A stretch of 64,000 nucleotides of DNA. It comes from JADFGZ01 sp965222345 (GTDB taxonomy: Bacteria; Acidobacteriota; Terriglobia; 2-12-FULL-54-10). Positions within the stretch are counted from its first letter, which is position 1. Every line of letters begins with the position of its first letter. Positions 26,097-34,360 of the stretch are shown here, in pieces. The notes beneath the pieces were generated by a model. That model searched no databases. It had not been told where the DNA came from and worked only from the letters and a program-made list of their open reading frames with translations. The position numbers were made by a program, and so were the translations under genes. The stretch spans positions 620,001-684,000 of the forward strand of contig CBDCTS010000004.1 in NCBI GenBank assembly GCA_965222345.1, in the 5' to 3' direction.

Positions 26097-26990
26097 CTAC
26101 CTCGCAGAACCCTGCGCGGCAGCATCCACTTCCCCCGGAGGCAAGGAAGAGAATACGGGAGCGGCTTCGTTATTGAGCGACAGACTGACGATGGGCGCCG
26201 TGGAGGTGACCTCGAGCGATCCGCTAAAGCTCGTGAGATCAAACAGGTCCACCATATTCTGCGCATCATGCCCTGCGGGCAACAGGGTCCGAACGACGCT
26301 GGCCAGCATCCGCCCATCCGCGTCCTTGGCGGTAAAGGTGACGAGGGCTGATGTGGCGGATGGGTTGGCATAGGCAACTCCGGTCCCAAGCTGATCCTCT
26401 CCCTGTTCGGCAAAGGTGACGAAGCGAGTGGCCGGAACGGTTGCCGCATTGACTCCGGCTTCTCCCGTGGGCAACCCTTCGCTGTTGCGCCGACGATAAA
26501 GCAGGCTGGCCTTCACCGGCCCCGAGCAGGTAGCCCGTGCCCAGCCGGGCGAAAGCGGAGCGTTCAGCTCCACGTTGGTCTCCTCGTGAATCGACCAGCC
26601 GGGCGGCAGATCGTCGGTCCGGTCGACCACCGTTCCCCGTTCCGGAAACGAAACCATCAGCGGAGCTCCGTCATCGGAAAGGAACTCGGTCCCGCAGCTC
26701 ACCTCCTGTGCGGAGTAGTTGATATAGGTGATGGTGGTTTGCCAGCCCGCTCCCACGGCCAGATGCGGGAAGTAATAGGTCGTCGTTCCCTGCGCGTCAG
26801 CATCCACCTCACCCGGAGGCAAGGAGGAGAATACCGGAGCGGCTTCGAAGTTCAGCGACAGAGTGACGATGGGCTCCGTGGAGGTGGTTTCGATCGATCC
26901 AGTAAAACTGGGAAGACCAAACAGGGGCGCCATCTCGCGCACCATGCCAGGCCGCAGTTGCCGCCCCGCAAATTGGGCCTCGAAGCCCAC
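26097..26990 (-). CDS. Secreted repeat-domain protein fragment
   Basis: A 297-residue beta-rich frame starting with GTG but no signal peptide. It opens and closes with nearly the same block: FTGSIETTSTEPIVTLSLN with PVFSSLPPGEVDADAQG, and FSGSLEVTSTAPIVSLSLN with PVFSSLPPGEVDAAAQG. Between them is one ~230-residue unit containing GWQTTITYINYSAQEVSCG. So it is a bit more than one period of a larger tandem-repeat, probably surface or secreted, protein. A stop codon just upstream (near 27010) closes the frame. I think it is a fragment of a longer gene. Function unknown. Confidence 0.5.
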   Translation of the reverse strand: MGFEAQFAGRQLRPGMVREMAPLFGLPSFTGSIETTSTEPIVTLSLNFEAAPVFSSLPPGEVDADAQGTTTYYFPHLAVGAGWQTTITYINYSAQEVSCGTEFLSDDGAPLMVSFPERGTVVDRTDDLPPGWSIHEETNVELNAPLSPGWARATCSGPVKASLLYRRRNSEGLPTGEAGVNAATVPATRFVTFAEQGEDQLGTGVAYANPSATSALVTFTAKDADGRMLASVVRTLLPAGHDAQNMVDLFDLTSFSGSLEVTSTAPIVSLSLNNEAAPVFSSLPPGEVDAAAQGSAR

Positions 26991-27094
26991 CTTGCAGCGG
27001 CGGAGCGGTCAGGACGGGCTGCGGCCGCGCGGTTCACTTGGGGAATTTCTGCTGCAGCCAGTAGTGGTCTGGCGCTTGGTGTCGGGAAAGAAGC

Positions 27095-27655
27095 CTAATT
27101 TACTGTAATGTCGACAATGTCGTATTCAGAAGATCCCCTATCCTCCCAGTTGTTTAGCCGAGATAAAGGGATTGCAATCAATTGATCTGTTGACTCCTCG
27201 CGCGGCGTGAGAAAGGCTGGTATATTTAACGTGTCGACTCGCTCCGGGTTCTGCAATTGTGGTAGAGAGATTTCGTCCACGTAGACAAGCACAAAGACTT
27301 TCCCCTCTCTCGTCTTGTGAATTTCTGTGTCAGCGGTTCCAACCTTCGCTCCGAGGGTGACATCGCCAGCGGCTTGCTCGGACGGGTCGCTCAGTGACCA
27401 GGGCGTTGTGAATCCGAATACACCATTGGGCAGTTGGGAGATTCTCATATTTTCTTCCAACGGACTTAACACCCGAACTCCATGTGTTTCCCTGAGACTC
27501 TCCCGATTCGCCCCAATGACAATGGCCTCGGGAGTCCGAGGCGGTCCGATGAGGAGTGAAATAAACGTAACGATGGTGATGATCGATGCTAGAAGCCCGA
27601 GGGCTAAAACCAGGTGATTCCTAACCCAAAGCGTCCACTCATAAAACCATTGCAT
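27095..27655 (-). CDS. Hypothetical protein with one N-terminal membrane helix
   Basis: A 186-residue protein I do not recognise. Residues ~12-35 (HLVLALGLLASIITIVTFIS) form one membrane helix, then LIGPPRTPEA and a soluble domain of ~145 residues with LPNGVFGFTTPWSLSDPSE. I start at ATG 27655, six nt after GGAGG. It overlaps the end of the 39-codon gene upstream by 17 bp, so the two are probably translationally coupled. Confidence 0.6.
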   Translation of the reverse strand: MQWFYEWTLWVRNHLVLALGLLASIITIVTFISLLIGPPRTPEAIVIGANRESLRETHGVRVLSPLEENMRISQLPNGVFGFTTPWSLSDPSEQAAGDVTLGAKVGTADTEIHKTREGKVFVLVYVDEISLPQLQNPERVDTLNIPAFLTPREESTDQLIAIPLSRLNNWEDRGSSEYDIVDITVN

Positions 27656-27758
27656 TGTTGCCTCCATTAAAAACGGAATATCCTGCTAGTGTGTCGATCT
27701 TGGCCCCAAGAATCTCGATCACGTCGTCAGAAGTGATGGGGTTATCTGGGGTTGCCAT
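27639..27758 (-). CDS. Very small ORF (39 aa) with strong ribosome site
   Basis: MATPDNPITSDDVIEILGAK, then IDTLAGYSVFNGGNNAMVL. AAGGAGGCTCCGC precedes the ATG. It overlaps the 3' end of the 74-aa gene upstream (27742) and the 5' end of the membrane protein gene downstream (27655). The chained overlaps support a real gene. No family recognised. Confidence 0.5.
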   Translation of the reverse strand: MATPDNPITSDDVIEILGAKIDTLAGYSVFNGGNNAMVL

Positions 27759-27966
27759 GCGGAGCCTCCTTGGGGGGCAGGTCGAACAGTTGGCGGTCGC
27801 GATCCCGCTCCAGGAAGGCATCGAGGATTTCTTTGAGATGCTTCGCGGAGACGGGGTCTTTGGCGGCGCGGTCGAGCACACAGGCACCGGCGAGGATCTT
27901 GCGCCTGGTGCCGCGCGCGCGGTCGCCTTCGTCCACGGATGGTCGCCGAGGGGATTCGCCGGTCAC
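27742..27966 (-). CDS. Small TraD/mobilisation-like protein
   Basis: A 74-residue protein starting with GTG. TRRKILAGACVLDRAAKDP and LKEILDAFLERDRDRQLFDL resemble the short TraD-type accessory proteins (R-R-K-x-x-x-G-A-x-x-L...RDR-x-LF-x-L) found beside relaxase genes on mobilisable plasmids and islands. No relaxase lies nearby, so it may be the last trace of a mobilisation region. The family call is from memory of the pattern. Confidence 0.5.
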   Translation of the reverse strand: MTGESPRRPSVDEGDRARGTRRKILAGACVLDRAAKDPVSAKHLKEILDAFLERDRDRQLFDLPPKEAPHGNPR

Positions 27967-27996
27967 GATCGGTCACCCGATACGAACCAGATCCCG

Positions 27997-28017
27997 CCAG
28001 GGGGCGGAGCCCCCTGG
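27997..28017. repeat. Short GC-rich hairpin
   Basis: CCAGGGGGC-GGA-GCCCCCTGG, perfect 9-bp arms. It lies 25 bp after the stop of the minus-strand FGE-like gene and could end its transcript, but there is no T-run on that strand. Confidence 0.4.
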
Positions 28018-28042
28018 ACCCCCGAGGTAAGGAGGTGAGGAC

Positions 28043-29338
28043 TCACGGGGTGAGCGTCCGGGCCACACGGAACCCGTAGTTGCTGTCGCGTTCGCCGGTG
28101 GAGTACCCTCTGCGGTCGGCCGAATTGTGGCCCCTAAAGCTGTTCCAGGAACCGCCGCGCAGGACGCGATCCCCGCAGTCCCCGCCGCTGATCCACGCCG
28201 TCCCGTCGGTCGGCGCCCCCGCGTAGTTCTCATGCCAACAGTCTTCCACCCACTCACTCACGTTGCCCACCATGTCGTGCAACCCGAAATCGTTGGGGAC
28301 ATACGAGCCCACAGGCGCCGTCCATGCCACGCCGTCCCCACAATCGTTGTACCAAAAATCAAACATGGCGGCCTGCATCATCACCCCCGCCGCCGCCCTA
28401 AGACTGTGGTCGGGGCCATTCGCATATCTACACATCTCATCGTCGTCGTTCCCCCAGGTATAATCCGTCGTCGTCCCCGCTCGCGCCGCATACTCCCACT
28501 CCGCTTCGCTCGGCAGCCGGTAGTCCTGGCCCGTCTGCTCACTCAGCCACCGCGCATACGCTTGCGCATCCTCCCAGATCACGCACACCACCGGATGGCC
28601 GTCCCCCTGCTCGAAGCCTGGATCGCTCCACGACCCGTCATCGGTAACCTGTAACACACGCTCATCAGGGTCAAGTGCGTAGCCCCCCCCCCCGATACAA
28701 TCCGCACTCATCGTGTGCCGCGTCGCCACCACGAACGCCGCATACTCCTCTCGCGTCACCTCATACTTCGACAACGCGAACGACGCCACCCTCACCTCGT
28801 GTACCGGCAGTTCGTCGTCTTTACAATACCGCCCCGACACGCAGCCCATCCGGAACCGCCCCGCCGGTATCACCACCATCTCCGGCGCGCCAGCGCGGGC
28901 GGCTTGGCCCAGCAAGTCCTCTAGCGATTCCCTGGATTCGATCAGCATTGTCAATGCCGTCTGGTAATGCTCGCCCTCCTGCCCCGCCAGTGTCAGGTAC
29001 CGCGTCAGCTCTTCGACCGCGGCCTCATACAGTCCGAGCTGTTGCAACACTTCCGCGTATTGAAAATAAAAAACATCCGGGATCTCCAGGCCGTGGTCCT
29101 GCCTCAGCATCCGGATCTGATCCAGCGTTTCCTGCGCCCCTTCAAAGTCTCTTTCTTCAAGCCGTTGTTCCAATTGCTCCTCGTAGAGATCCGCTTGAAT
29201 CTCCGGAGGAAGCTGCACAGCCAAGGCTTGATCGGAAGGCGCCGCCAAAAGCGCCCAAGCTAGCAATACAGCGACCGGCAAATACGTCCGGTTCACCCGC
29301 CAGGAACCGTGTAATCGCTCCGCAACAGTTCGTTCCAT
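28043..29338 (-). CDS. Secreted formylglycine-generating-enzyme-like (SUMF1) protein with N-terminal helical module
   Basis: 431 residues. A signal peptide (YLPVAVLLAWALLAAPSDQA) is followed by a ~110-residue TPR-like helical module starting LPPEIQADLYEEQLEQRL. The FGE-sulfatase domain (about 150-431) has MVVIPAGRFRMGC, EVTREEYAAF, RLPSEAEWEYAARAGTTT, GLHDMVGNVSEWVEDCW and RVLRGGSWNSFRG...GFRVART. Known members include true sulfatase-activating enzymes and many proteins of other or unknown role, so the reaction is open. ATG 29338 is preceded by TGGAGGCAGACAA. The same N-terminal module occurs on the ankyrin-M48 protein at 30355-32697. Confidence 0.85.
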   Translation of the reverse strand: MERTVAERLHGSWRVNRTYLPVAVLLAWALLAAPSDQALAVQLPPEIQADLYEEQLEQRLEERDFEGAQETLDQIRMLRQDHGLEIPDVFYFQYAEVLQQLGLYEAAVEELTRYLTLAGQEGEHYQTALTMLIESRESLEDLLGQAARAGAPEMVVIPAGRFRMGCVSGRYCKDDELPVHEVRVASFALSKYEVTREEYAAFVVATRHTMSADCIGGGGYALDPDERVLQVTDDGSWSDPGFEQGDGHPVVCVIWEDAQAYARWLSEQTGQDYRLPSEAEWEYAARAGTTTDYTWGNDDDEMCRYANGPDHSLRAAAGVMMQAAMFDFWYNDCGDGVAWTAPVGSYVPNDFGLHDMVGNVSEWVEDCWHENYAGAPTDGTAWISGGDCGDRVLRGGSWNSFRGHNSADRRGYSTGERDSNYGFRVARTLTP

Positions 29339-29376
29339 TTGTCTGCCTCCAGGTGGACAATATCGTTGGAAAGCCT

Positions 29377-30153
29377 TCATCGTGCAGTCACGATAATTTC
29401 CGCACTTGAACCAGCCCCGCCGCGGTGCCGCCAGCTCTGTGTCTCGACGTTTTCGCCTTCGACGCGAATCTCGCCTGTGTTCGCATCGGCGTAGGAACAG
29501 TTTCCCTTGCGTCCCGTGCCGTTGATGGCCTGCAACTCTACGGAATAGCGCTGGCCCGCCCTGACGTCAATCACATTGCAGGCCCAGTCGTTGTCGATCT
29601 CGCCCGAAAAAACCATGCGGCCGTCAACGGTAACGCTAATCCTGTCGCCGTCCTCGCATTCATGGTCCCGGACGCAAATCTGCAGGTCAGCGGAATCGCC
29701 GCTGATCCGCAAGTTGAAGTCCTGAATGTCCGTGTTCGAAAAGTCGTCTGGCGCCCAGTGCGTCTCGATGAGACCTCTACCATAGATCTGGCGGTCAAGA
29801 TCCATATCCCTATCAAGCTGGCGTGAAGCGGCCTGCGGAGTCCCTTCGAAATAACAGAACTGATCGAAAAATAAATCAAATTCAGAATCGCTACCGTATT
29901 GGTCCCTGAGGAAATCGCGGAACGCGTTCTCATATCCAAGGGTGAAGGAGTAGTCTCCCAAAAACACCGCCGTGTAAAACGCGCGTATGCCACCGGGATC
30001 GACCGGCAATGTCTCCTTAAAGACGCACCAAATATGGTCGTCGTCATTGGCGAGGGCAGCGGGCTGCAGGGCAACGGGCTGCGCAATCAGAAGGACCAGT
30101 AGTGTGGTAAGGATAGTGGCAAGCAGTGCAACATTCAGCTGTTTTACAGACAT
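29377..30153 (-). CDS. Exported hypothetical protein with C-terminal beta domain
   Basis: 258 residues. The signal peptide LLATILTTLLVLLIAQPVAL is followed by an acidic helical part (about 40-120, several paired Cys) and a C-terminal beta domain (about 145-258) that reads like a carbohydrate-binding or PPC-like sandwich: RISGDSADLQICVRDHECEDG, VTVDGRMVFSGEIDNDWACN, GQRYSVELQAINGTGRKGNC. I do not recognise the family. It lies 38 bp before the FGE-like gene on the same strand, so the two are probably cotranscribed and both are exported. Confidence 0.6.
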   Translation of the reverse strand: MSVKQLNVALLATILTTLLVLLIAQPVALQPAALANDDDHIWCVFKETLPVDPGGIRAFYTAVFLGDYSFTLGYENAFRDFLRDQYGSDSEFDLFFDQFCYFEGTPQAASRQLDRDMDLDRQIYGRGLIETHWAPDDFSNTDIQDFNLRISGDSADLQICVRDHECEDGDRISVTVDGRMVFSGEIDNDWACNVIDVRAGQRYSVELQAINGTGRKGNCSYADANTGEIRVEGENVETQSWRHRGGAGSSAEIIVTAR

Positions 30154-30219
30154 GGCAATTCCCTTCTTTGTTGTTGTATTGACGTATGGGTTGAAAAGGA
30201 CAGAATTAATCGTAGCTTG

Positions 30220-30335
30220 ATCCTCTCGAGCGCCGAACCGGTGTCGCGGTCGCCGGAGGTGTACAAGCTGCGGCTGGCCGAACGGAGGACCCGCGGAATT
30301 GTTGCCCCAGGCACCGCCTCGCTTGCGGCAAGATA
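30220..30335 (-). pseudogene. C-terminal remnant of a second FGE-like gene
   Basis: The minus strand reads GGAWGNNSAG, then (shifted one frame) VLRSASRSLYTSGDRDTGSA. This parallels RGGSWNSFRGHNSADRRGYS and TGERDSNYGFRV at the end of the intact FGE-like protein. Only about 35 codons remain, frameshifted, directly downstream of the ankyrin-M48 gene. Confidence 0.6.
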
Positions 30336-30354
30336 TGCTGGTAGGTGCGGGGCG

Positions 30355-32697
30355 CTACTCACTATCAATTTCCTTCCGAATGTCTTCGATACGTCGGAGA
30401 TATGATGGATGTGAACTCAAGAAATTTCCGCTCCCACCGCCACTCTTGTCTTGTAGGGTTTCGATCGCATGTTGCATCGCATAGGGGTCATGGCCCAAGC
30501 GTTTCAACACACCGACAGAATGAGCGTCTGATTCCAGTTCATCATTTTGCAAAAACTTGGCGTTGATGAAATCATGAGCCAGTTGACCGAGCTGGGAAGA
30601 CGTCAGTGCACCGATTGTACCGCCCACCGCCTCCATTGATTCGAAGGCAACCTTGTTGAGCATTATCTGTCTCGTTTGCGTAAAGATATGTCTCAGGTGG
30701 ACGTGACCTATTTCATGACCAATGACCGCTCTAACCTGATCATCATCCGGCATGGCATCAAGAAGTCCTGAATATACGCGGACGGTTCCGTCAGCCATAG
30801 CAAAAGCATTGATGCTGTCATTTAAGTAGACCTTGAAGTTGAGATCCAAGCCATCGAAGTTCTCCAGGCCTTTGGTAATTTCCCTCAGTCTTATGCTGTA
30901 AGCACTCGAGGGTGGCGCCACCTGGTTTTGCTTGTCATATTCAGCGGCAGCCCGGGATGCGGAATATTTGACTGAGTCCTCATCAAGCGTTACGGCTTCA
31001 GCAATACCCAGGGTGGTTTGCGCAACCTTGGCCGCCGTGCCGTCCTTACCTGCGGCCGCATCCGCCGCGCCAGCGACGAGTCCTCTGGTGAACGCGCCAA
31101 AAAACCCCGGGCTGGAGTCGGCTTCTTGTCGGTCGGCCCCGGCCGCCCGCAGGGCCTCGGCCACCGCCGGATTCGGGTTTTCATTGGTCGCATAATACAG
31201 GGGCGTGTAGTTATCATCATCGCCCTCTTCGACCTTGGCCCCGGCCGCGATCAAGGCGTCGGCGACCGCCGGATTCTCGTTGTATCGGGCCGCGAGATGC
31301 AAGGGTGTCGCGCCATTGTCATCGTCCTCTCGCACCTTGGCCCCGGCCGCGATCAGGGCCTCGATCACCGCCACATTCTCGTTGTATCGGGCCGCATGAT
31401 GCAGGGGCGTCCGTCCCCCATCATCGTCCTCTCGCACTTTGGCCCCGGCCGCGATCAGGGCCTCGATCACCGCCACATTCTCGTTGTTTCTGGCTGCATA
31501 ATGCAGGGGCGTGAAGCCATCGTTGCCCTGGACGTTCGGGTCCGCCCCAGCCGCCAGCAGGGCCTCAAACACCGCCGGATTTGGGTTGTTTCTGGCTGCA
31601 TAATACAGGGGCGTGAAGCCATCGTTGCCCTGGACGTTCGGGTCCGCCCCAGCCGCGATCAGGGCCTCGATCACCGCCGGATTCTCGTTGTTTAGGACGG
31701 CATAATGCAGGGGTGTCTGTCCATCGTTGCGCTGGACGTTCGGGTCCGCCCCGGCCGCGATCAGGGCCTCGGCCACCGCCGGATTTGGGTTGCGCCAGGC
31801 CGCATGATGCAGGGGCGTGGCGCCATTTTCTGTCCGTGCCGCCACATCGGCCCCGGCTTCGAGTAGAGTCTCGATCACCGCCAGGTTTGGGTTGTTTCGG
31901 GCCGCGAAATACAGGAGCGTGGCGCCATTTTCCGCCCGTGTTGTCAGGTCGCCCCCGGCCGCCACTAGAGCCGCAAGAACCGCCGGATTTTCGTTCGAGG
32001 CTGCTTCATGCAGCGGCGTGTGGCCATCGATGTTAGTTCCGGCCATCAGGTCGGCTCCGGCCGCGATCAGGGCCTCGACCATCGCCGGATTCGGGTTGTA
32101 TTGGGCCGCACGGTGCAGGGGCGTGTGGCCATCGTTGCTCCGGACGTTCGGGTCCGCACCGGCCGCCAGCAGAACCTCGATTACAGCCGGGTCTTCCGCA
32201 TCAGTAGCCGCGTTATGCAGCGGAGTCAAGCCTGAGGCATTACCAGCTTCCAGATCGACATTCCCGGTCTCCAGGCAGGCAGTCACCTGCTCCAGCGTAG
32301 CCGTTTCGAAGTACGCCTCAGCGTCCCACCCCTCGCAACTGACCTTTGTTTGCAGCGTGCTCAGCAACGCCAGCGCCTCGACGTAGTGGCTGGCCTGGCG
32401 TCCCGCCGCCGTCAAATATTCCGTAACGGATTCCAGTGCCTGCTCCGGCAGGTCCATTGCATCCGCCGTTCTCGCGAACCAGAAGTGGAACTCCGGCAGA
32501 TCCAGGTCGTGGTCCTCCTGCAGGCGAACGATGTCCTGGAGCCTGTCCCACGCTCGATCGTAGTTCCCATCGCCGATCGCCTGCTCCACTTCCAGCAGGT
32601 AGGCATCCGCCTGCACGTCCGGTGGCAACTGGGAAATGGCTGGGGTGGCCCCCCATAGGGTGTAAAGGATGAGAATGCTCGAGATCATTGTTCGCAT
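30355..32697 (-). CDS. Secreted ankyrin-repeat / M48 metalloprotease fusion
   Basis: 780 residues. Signal peptide (SSILILYTLWGATPAIS); a TPR-like module (LPPDVQADAYLLEVEQAI..., about 20-130) shared with the FGE-like protein; eleven ankyrin repeats of 34-35 residues (about 150-530, consensus G-x-TPLHxAAxxNxNPAVxEALIAAGADxxx); a linker; then an M48 zinc protease domain with VIGHEIGHVHLRH and the third ligand in NDELESDAHSVGVLKRLGHDP. All zinc ligands are present. M48 enzymes of the BepA/LoiP type act in the periplasm on outer-membrane proteins; ankyrin repeats would select targets. ATG 32697 follows AGGAGGGTTCT. An unusual fusion for a bacterial M48 enzyme. Confidence 0.85.
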   Translation of the reverse strand: MRTMISSILILYTLWGATPAISQLPPDVQADAYLLEVEQAIGDGNYDRAWDRLQDIVRLQEDHDLDLPEFHFWFARTADAMDLPEQALESVTEYLTAAGRQASHYVEALALLSTLQTKVSCEGWDAEAYFETATLEQVTACLETGNVDLEAGNASGLTPLHNAATDAEDPAVIEVLLAAGADPNVRSNDGHTPLHRAAQYNPNPAMVEALIAAGADLMAGTNIDGHTPLHEAASNENPAVLAALVAAGGDLTTRAENGATLLYFAARNNPNLAVIETLLEAGADVAARTENGATPLHHAAWRNPNPAVAEALIAAGADPNVQRNDGQTPLHYAVLNNENPAVIEALIAAGADPNVQGNDGFTPLYYAARNNPNPAVFEALLAAGADPNVQGNDGFTPLHYAARNNENVAVIEALIAAGAKVREDDDGGRTPLHHAARYNENVAVIEALIAAGAKVREDDDNGATPLHLAARYNENPAVADALIAAGAKVEEGDDDNYTPLYYATNENPNPAVAEALRAAGADRQEADSSPGFFGAFTRGLVAGAADAAAGKDGTAAKVAQTTLGIAEAVTLDEDSVKYSASRAAAEYDKQNQVAPPSSAYSIRLREITKGLENFDGLDLNFKVYLNDSINAFAMADGTVRVYSGLLDAMPDDDQVRAVIGHEIGHVHLRHIFTQTRQIMLNKVAFESMEAVGGTIGALTSSQLGQLAHDFINAKFLQNDELESDAHSVGVLKRLGHDPYAMQHAIETLQDKSGGGSGNFLSSHPSYLRRIEDIRKEIDSE

Positions 32698-33145
32698 AGA
32701 ACCCTCCTCCTGTCGTTTAGCGCAAGGGTAGCGTCTCTGCCTGAGTGGCAACGGCCGTCGGTAGGGCGGCCACTAGCGACTTTACTTTCAACGAGTGTTT
32801 CCGCATGGTTCACTAGCCTCTTGGAAGCTGCAGCCAATGTCGCTTTGGCATCCTGCGACGCACCGGGGAACTCTGCGAACATGAACTGGCCTCCCCCCGC
32901 AGTTGGCTGCATATGAAATTCCTGCCCACAATCAAGCAGCCATTTCCCTGCTTTATATATGGAGACGTTTGGCAGGAGAAAACCGGACAGGCTGGGTGAA
33001 AATAATTGAAAATAATTCGACTAGGCGTTCCCTGGGACCTCGGCCAGTGCCGCGTTTACCCGAACTCGGCGATCGACAGCAGGTCTGTCTCGGTTAAGGG
33101 ACGAGTCGCGGATCCACTGGCTTCGAGAGGGAAAGATCAAGGCCA
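32698..33145. other. Gap without a confident gene
   Basis: Upstream region of the ankyrin-M48 gene. A 75-codon minus-strand frame (32685-32912) overlaps the start of that gene and has no ribosome site, so I do not call it. Nothing else is recognised up to the repeat cluster at 33146. Confidence 0.4.
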
Positions 33146-33257
33146 GGTGTCTAAATAAACGACCGTTCTGTTAGACAATAAACGGCTATATAATAGGGTG
33201 ACTTATTTAGACGGTATCTGTCGCAAAAAGGCCGAATAATGCCTTTTCTTAGACACC
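33146..33257. repeat. Res-like cluster of TTAGAC motifs with a promoter
   Basis: GGTGTCTAAATAA (33146-33158) recurs inverted as TTATTTAGAC (33203-33212) and as TTAGACACC (33249-33257), with another TTAGACA at 33171. A perfect TATAAT lies at 33189-33194. The array precedes a serine-recombinase start, as res/hix sites do. Confidence 0.5.
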
Positions 33258-33260
33258 CCT

Positions 33261-33440
33261 ATGAAAACAGTCGCCTACCTCCGCGTTTCCACTCGTTCAC
33301 AGGACCTCGCCAACCAGATAAATGCCATCCTGGAGTTCAGCCAGAAACGCCTCATCCCTCTCCTTCAGCGTAAGGGCCAGGGCCGCCTCGCACTCCTCCT
33401 GCGAATAGGGCGTGCACTTGGCACTCCAAACCCGGAATGA
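33261..33440 (+). pseudogene. Serine recombinase (resolvase/invertase), N-terminal remnant
   Basis: The frame opens MKTVAYLRVSTRSQDLANQI, the classic start of small serine recombinases, with the nucleophilic Ser in LRVST. Similarity stops after about 30 residues (EFSQKR) and the frame ends at 59 codons. The catalytic core and HTH domain are gone, replaced just before the SRAP gene. Confidence 0.7.
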
Positions 33441-33552
33441 GGATCGAAATCCATGGGCCGTGCAATCGGTTCGCTTCATGCGCTGCAACACGACCTAAAA
33501 CACACAGAACGACAACGGCCGACCGTCCCTGGGTTTTGATAGAATTCAAATC

Positions 33553-34224
33553 ATGTGCGGCCGCTACACGATCGCGAAAGATCAAGAAGCGCTCAGCGGG
33601 TACTTCGGAGCCGAATTCTCCGAAACTTACCGGCCGATCTACAACGCCAGTCCAGGCCAGGGTTTGCCGGTCATCCTGGATGTGGAGCCGGGCAGGATCC
33701 AGTCCGCGTTCTGGGGGATTGCCACCGATTTGCAGGGTCGTCCCCGGCGCATGCTAATCAATGCGCGGTCTGAAAGCGTTGACCGCCTGCCGACTTTCCG
33801 GGATGCATTCCGACAAAGCCGATGCCTGGTCATTGCGGACGGATTCTATGAATGGCAGACCACTGGATTGGGCAAGCAGCCCTACCGGATTGTCCTCAGC
33901 ACGGATGAACCGTTTGCTTTTGCTGGGGTTTGGCGGGAACGCCAGGGTGAACCGGCGTACGTGATCCTGACGATGGAGGCAAACACCGTCATGCGACCGA
34001 TCCACGATCGGATGCCGGTGATCTTGCAGCGGGACAAACTGGCCCCTTGGTTGGATCGAGGTCGGCCCGTGCGCGATGTGCTCCAGCTCTTGACCCCGTA
34101 TTCCGAAAACCTGATGCGGGCTTATCCCGTTTCAGGGGCCGTGAACAAGTCGAGCAATCAGGGTCGAGAACTGATCGACCCGGTTACCCCGCTCGCGGAT
34201 CGAACAGGATTGCTCTTCGATTAG
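33553..34224 (+). CDS. yedK: SOS response-associated peptidase (SRAP/HMCES family)
   Basis: A 223-residue SRAP protein. Cys2 (MCGRYT) would form the thiazolidine crosslink with abasic sites in single-stranded DNA after removal of Met1. Asn in YNASPGQ, Glu in ADGFYEWQ, and the MRPIHDRMPVIL block with its His are the other active-site residues. It shields or removes abasic lesions at stalled forks. Length and motifs are normal. A Y-family polymerase and a zinc-ribbon protein follow on the same strand, forming a small repair cassette. TAGAAT upstream may be its -10 box. Confidence 0.92.
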   Translation: MCGRYTIAKDQEALSGYFGAEFSETYRPIYNASPGQGLPVILDVEPGRIQSAFWGIATDLQGRPRRMLINARSESVDRLPTFRDAFRQSRCLVIADGFYEWQTTGLGKQPYRIVLSTDEPFAFAGVWRERQGEPAYVILTMEANTVMRPIHDRMPVILQRDKLAPWLDRGRPVRDVLQLLTPYSENLMRAYPVSGAVNKSSNQGRELIDPVTPLADRTGLLFD

Positions 34225-34360
34225 CCGGTCGTCACCCTACAGTTGGTCTCCCCTCGCGGCGGAAGCACTTTCGCAACTTCAGTGCATGGCAAGGATACCG
34301 AGGTTTTGCATTACCTGACGCTGTCCATATGGAGTCGCAGTTCCAGGGCAAATCCCGGGC

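Noticed and set aside
27997..28017. The GC hairpin as a rho-independent terminator
   Set aside because: The stem is perfect but no T-run follows on the minus strand, so I list it only as a hairpin.
31150..32240. Regular ~100-bp direct repeats that could suggest a CRISPR-like or satellite array
   Set aside because: They are the coding units of the ankyrin repeats, in frame and with amino-acid-level conservation; there are no unique spacers of fixed length.
32685..32912. A 75-codon minus-strand frame upstream of the ankyrin-M48 gene
   Set aside because: It overlaps the well-supported ribosome site and start of that gene and has no motif.
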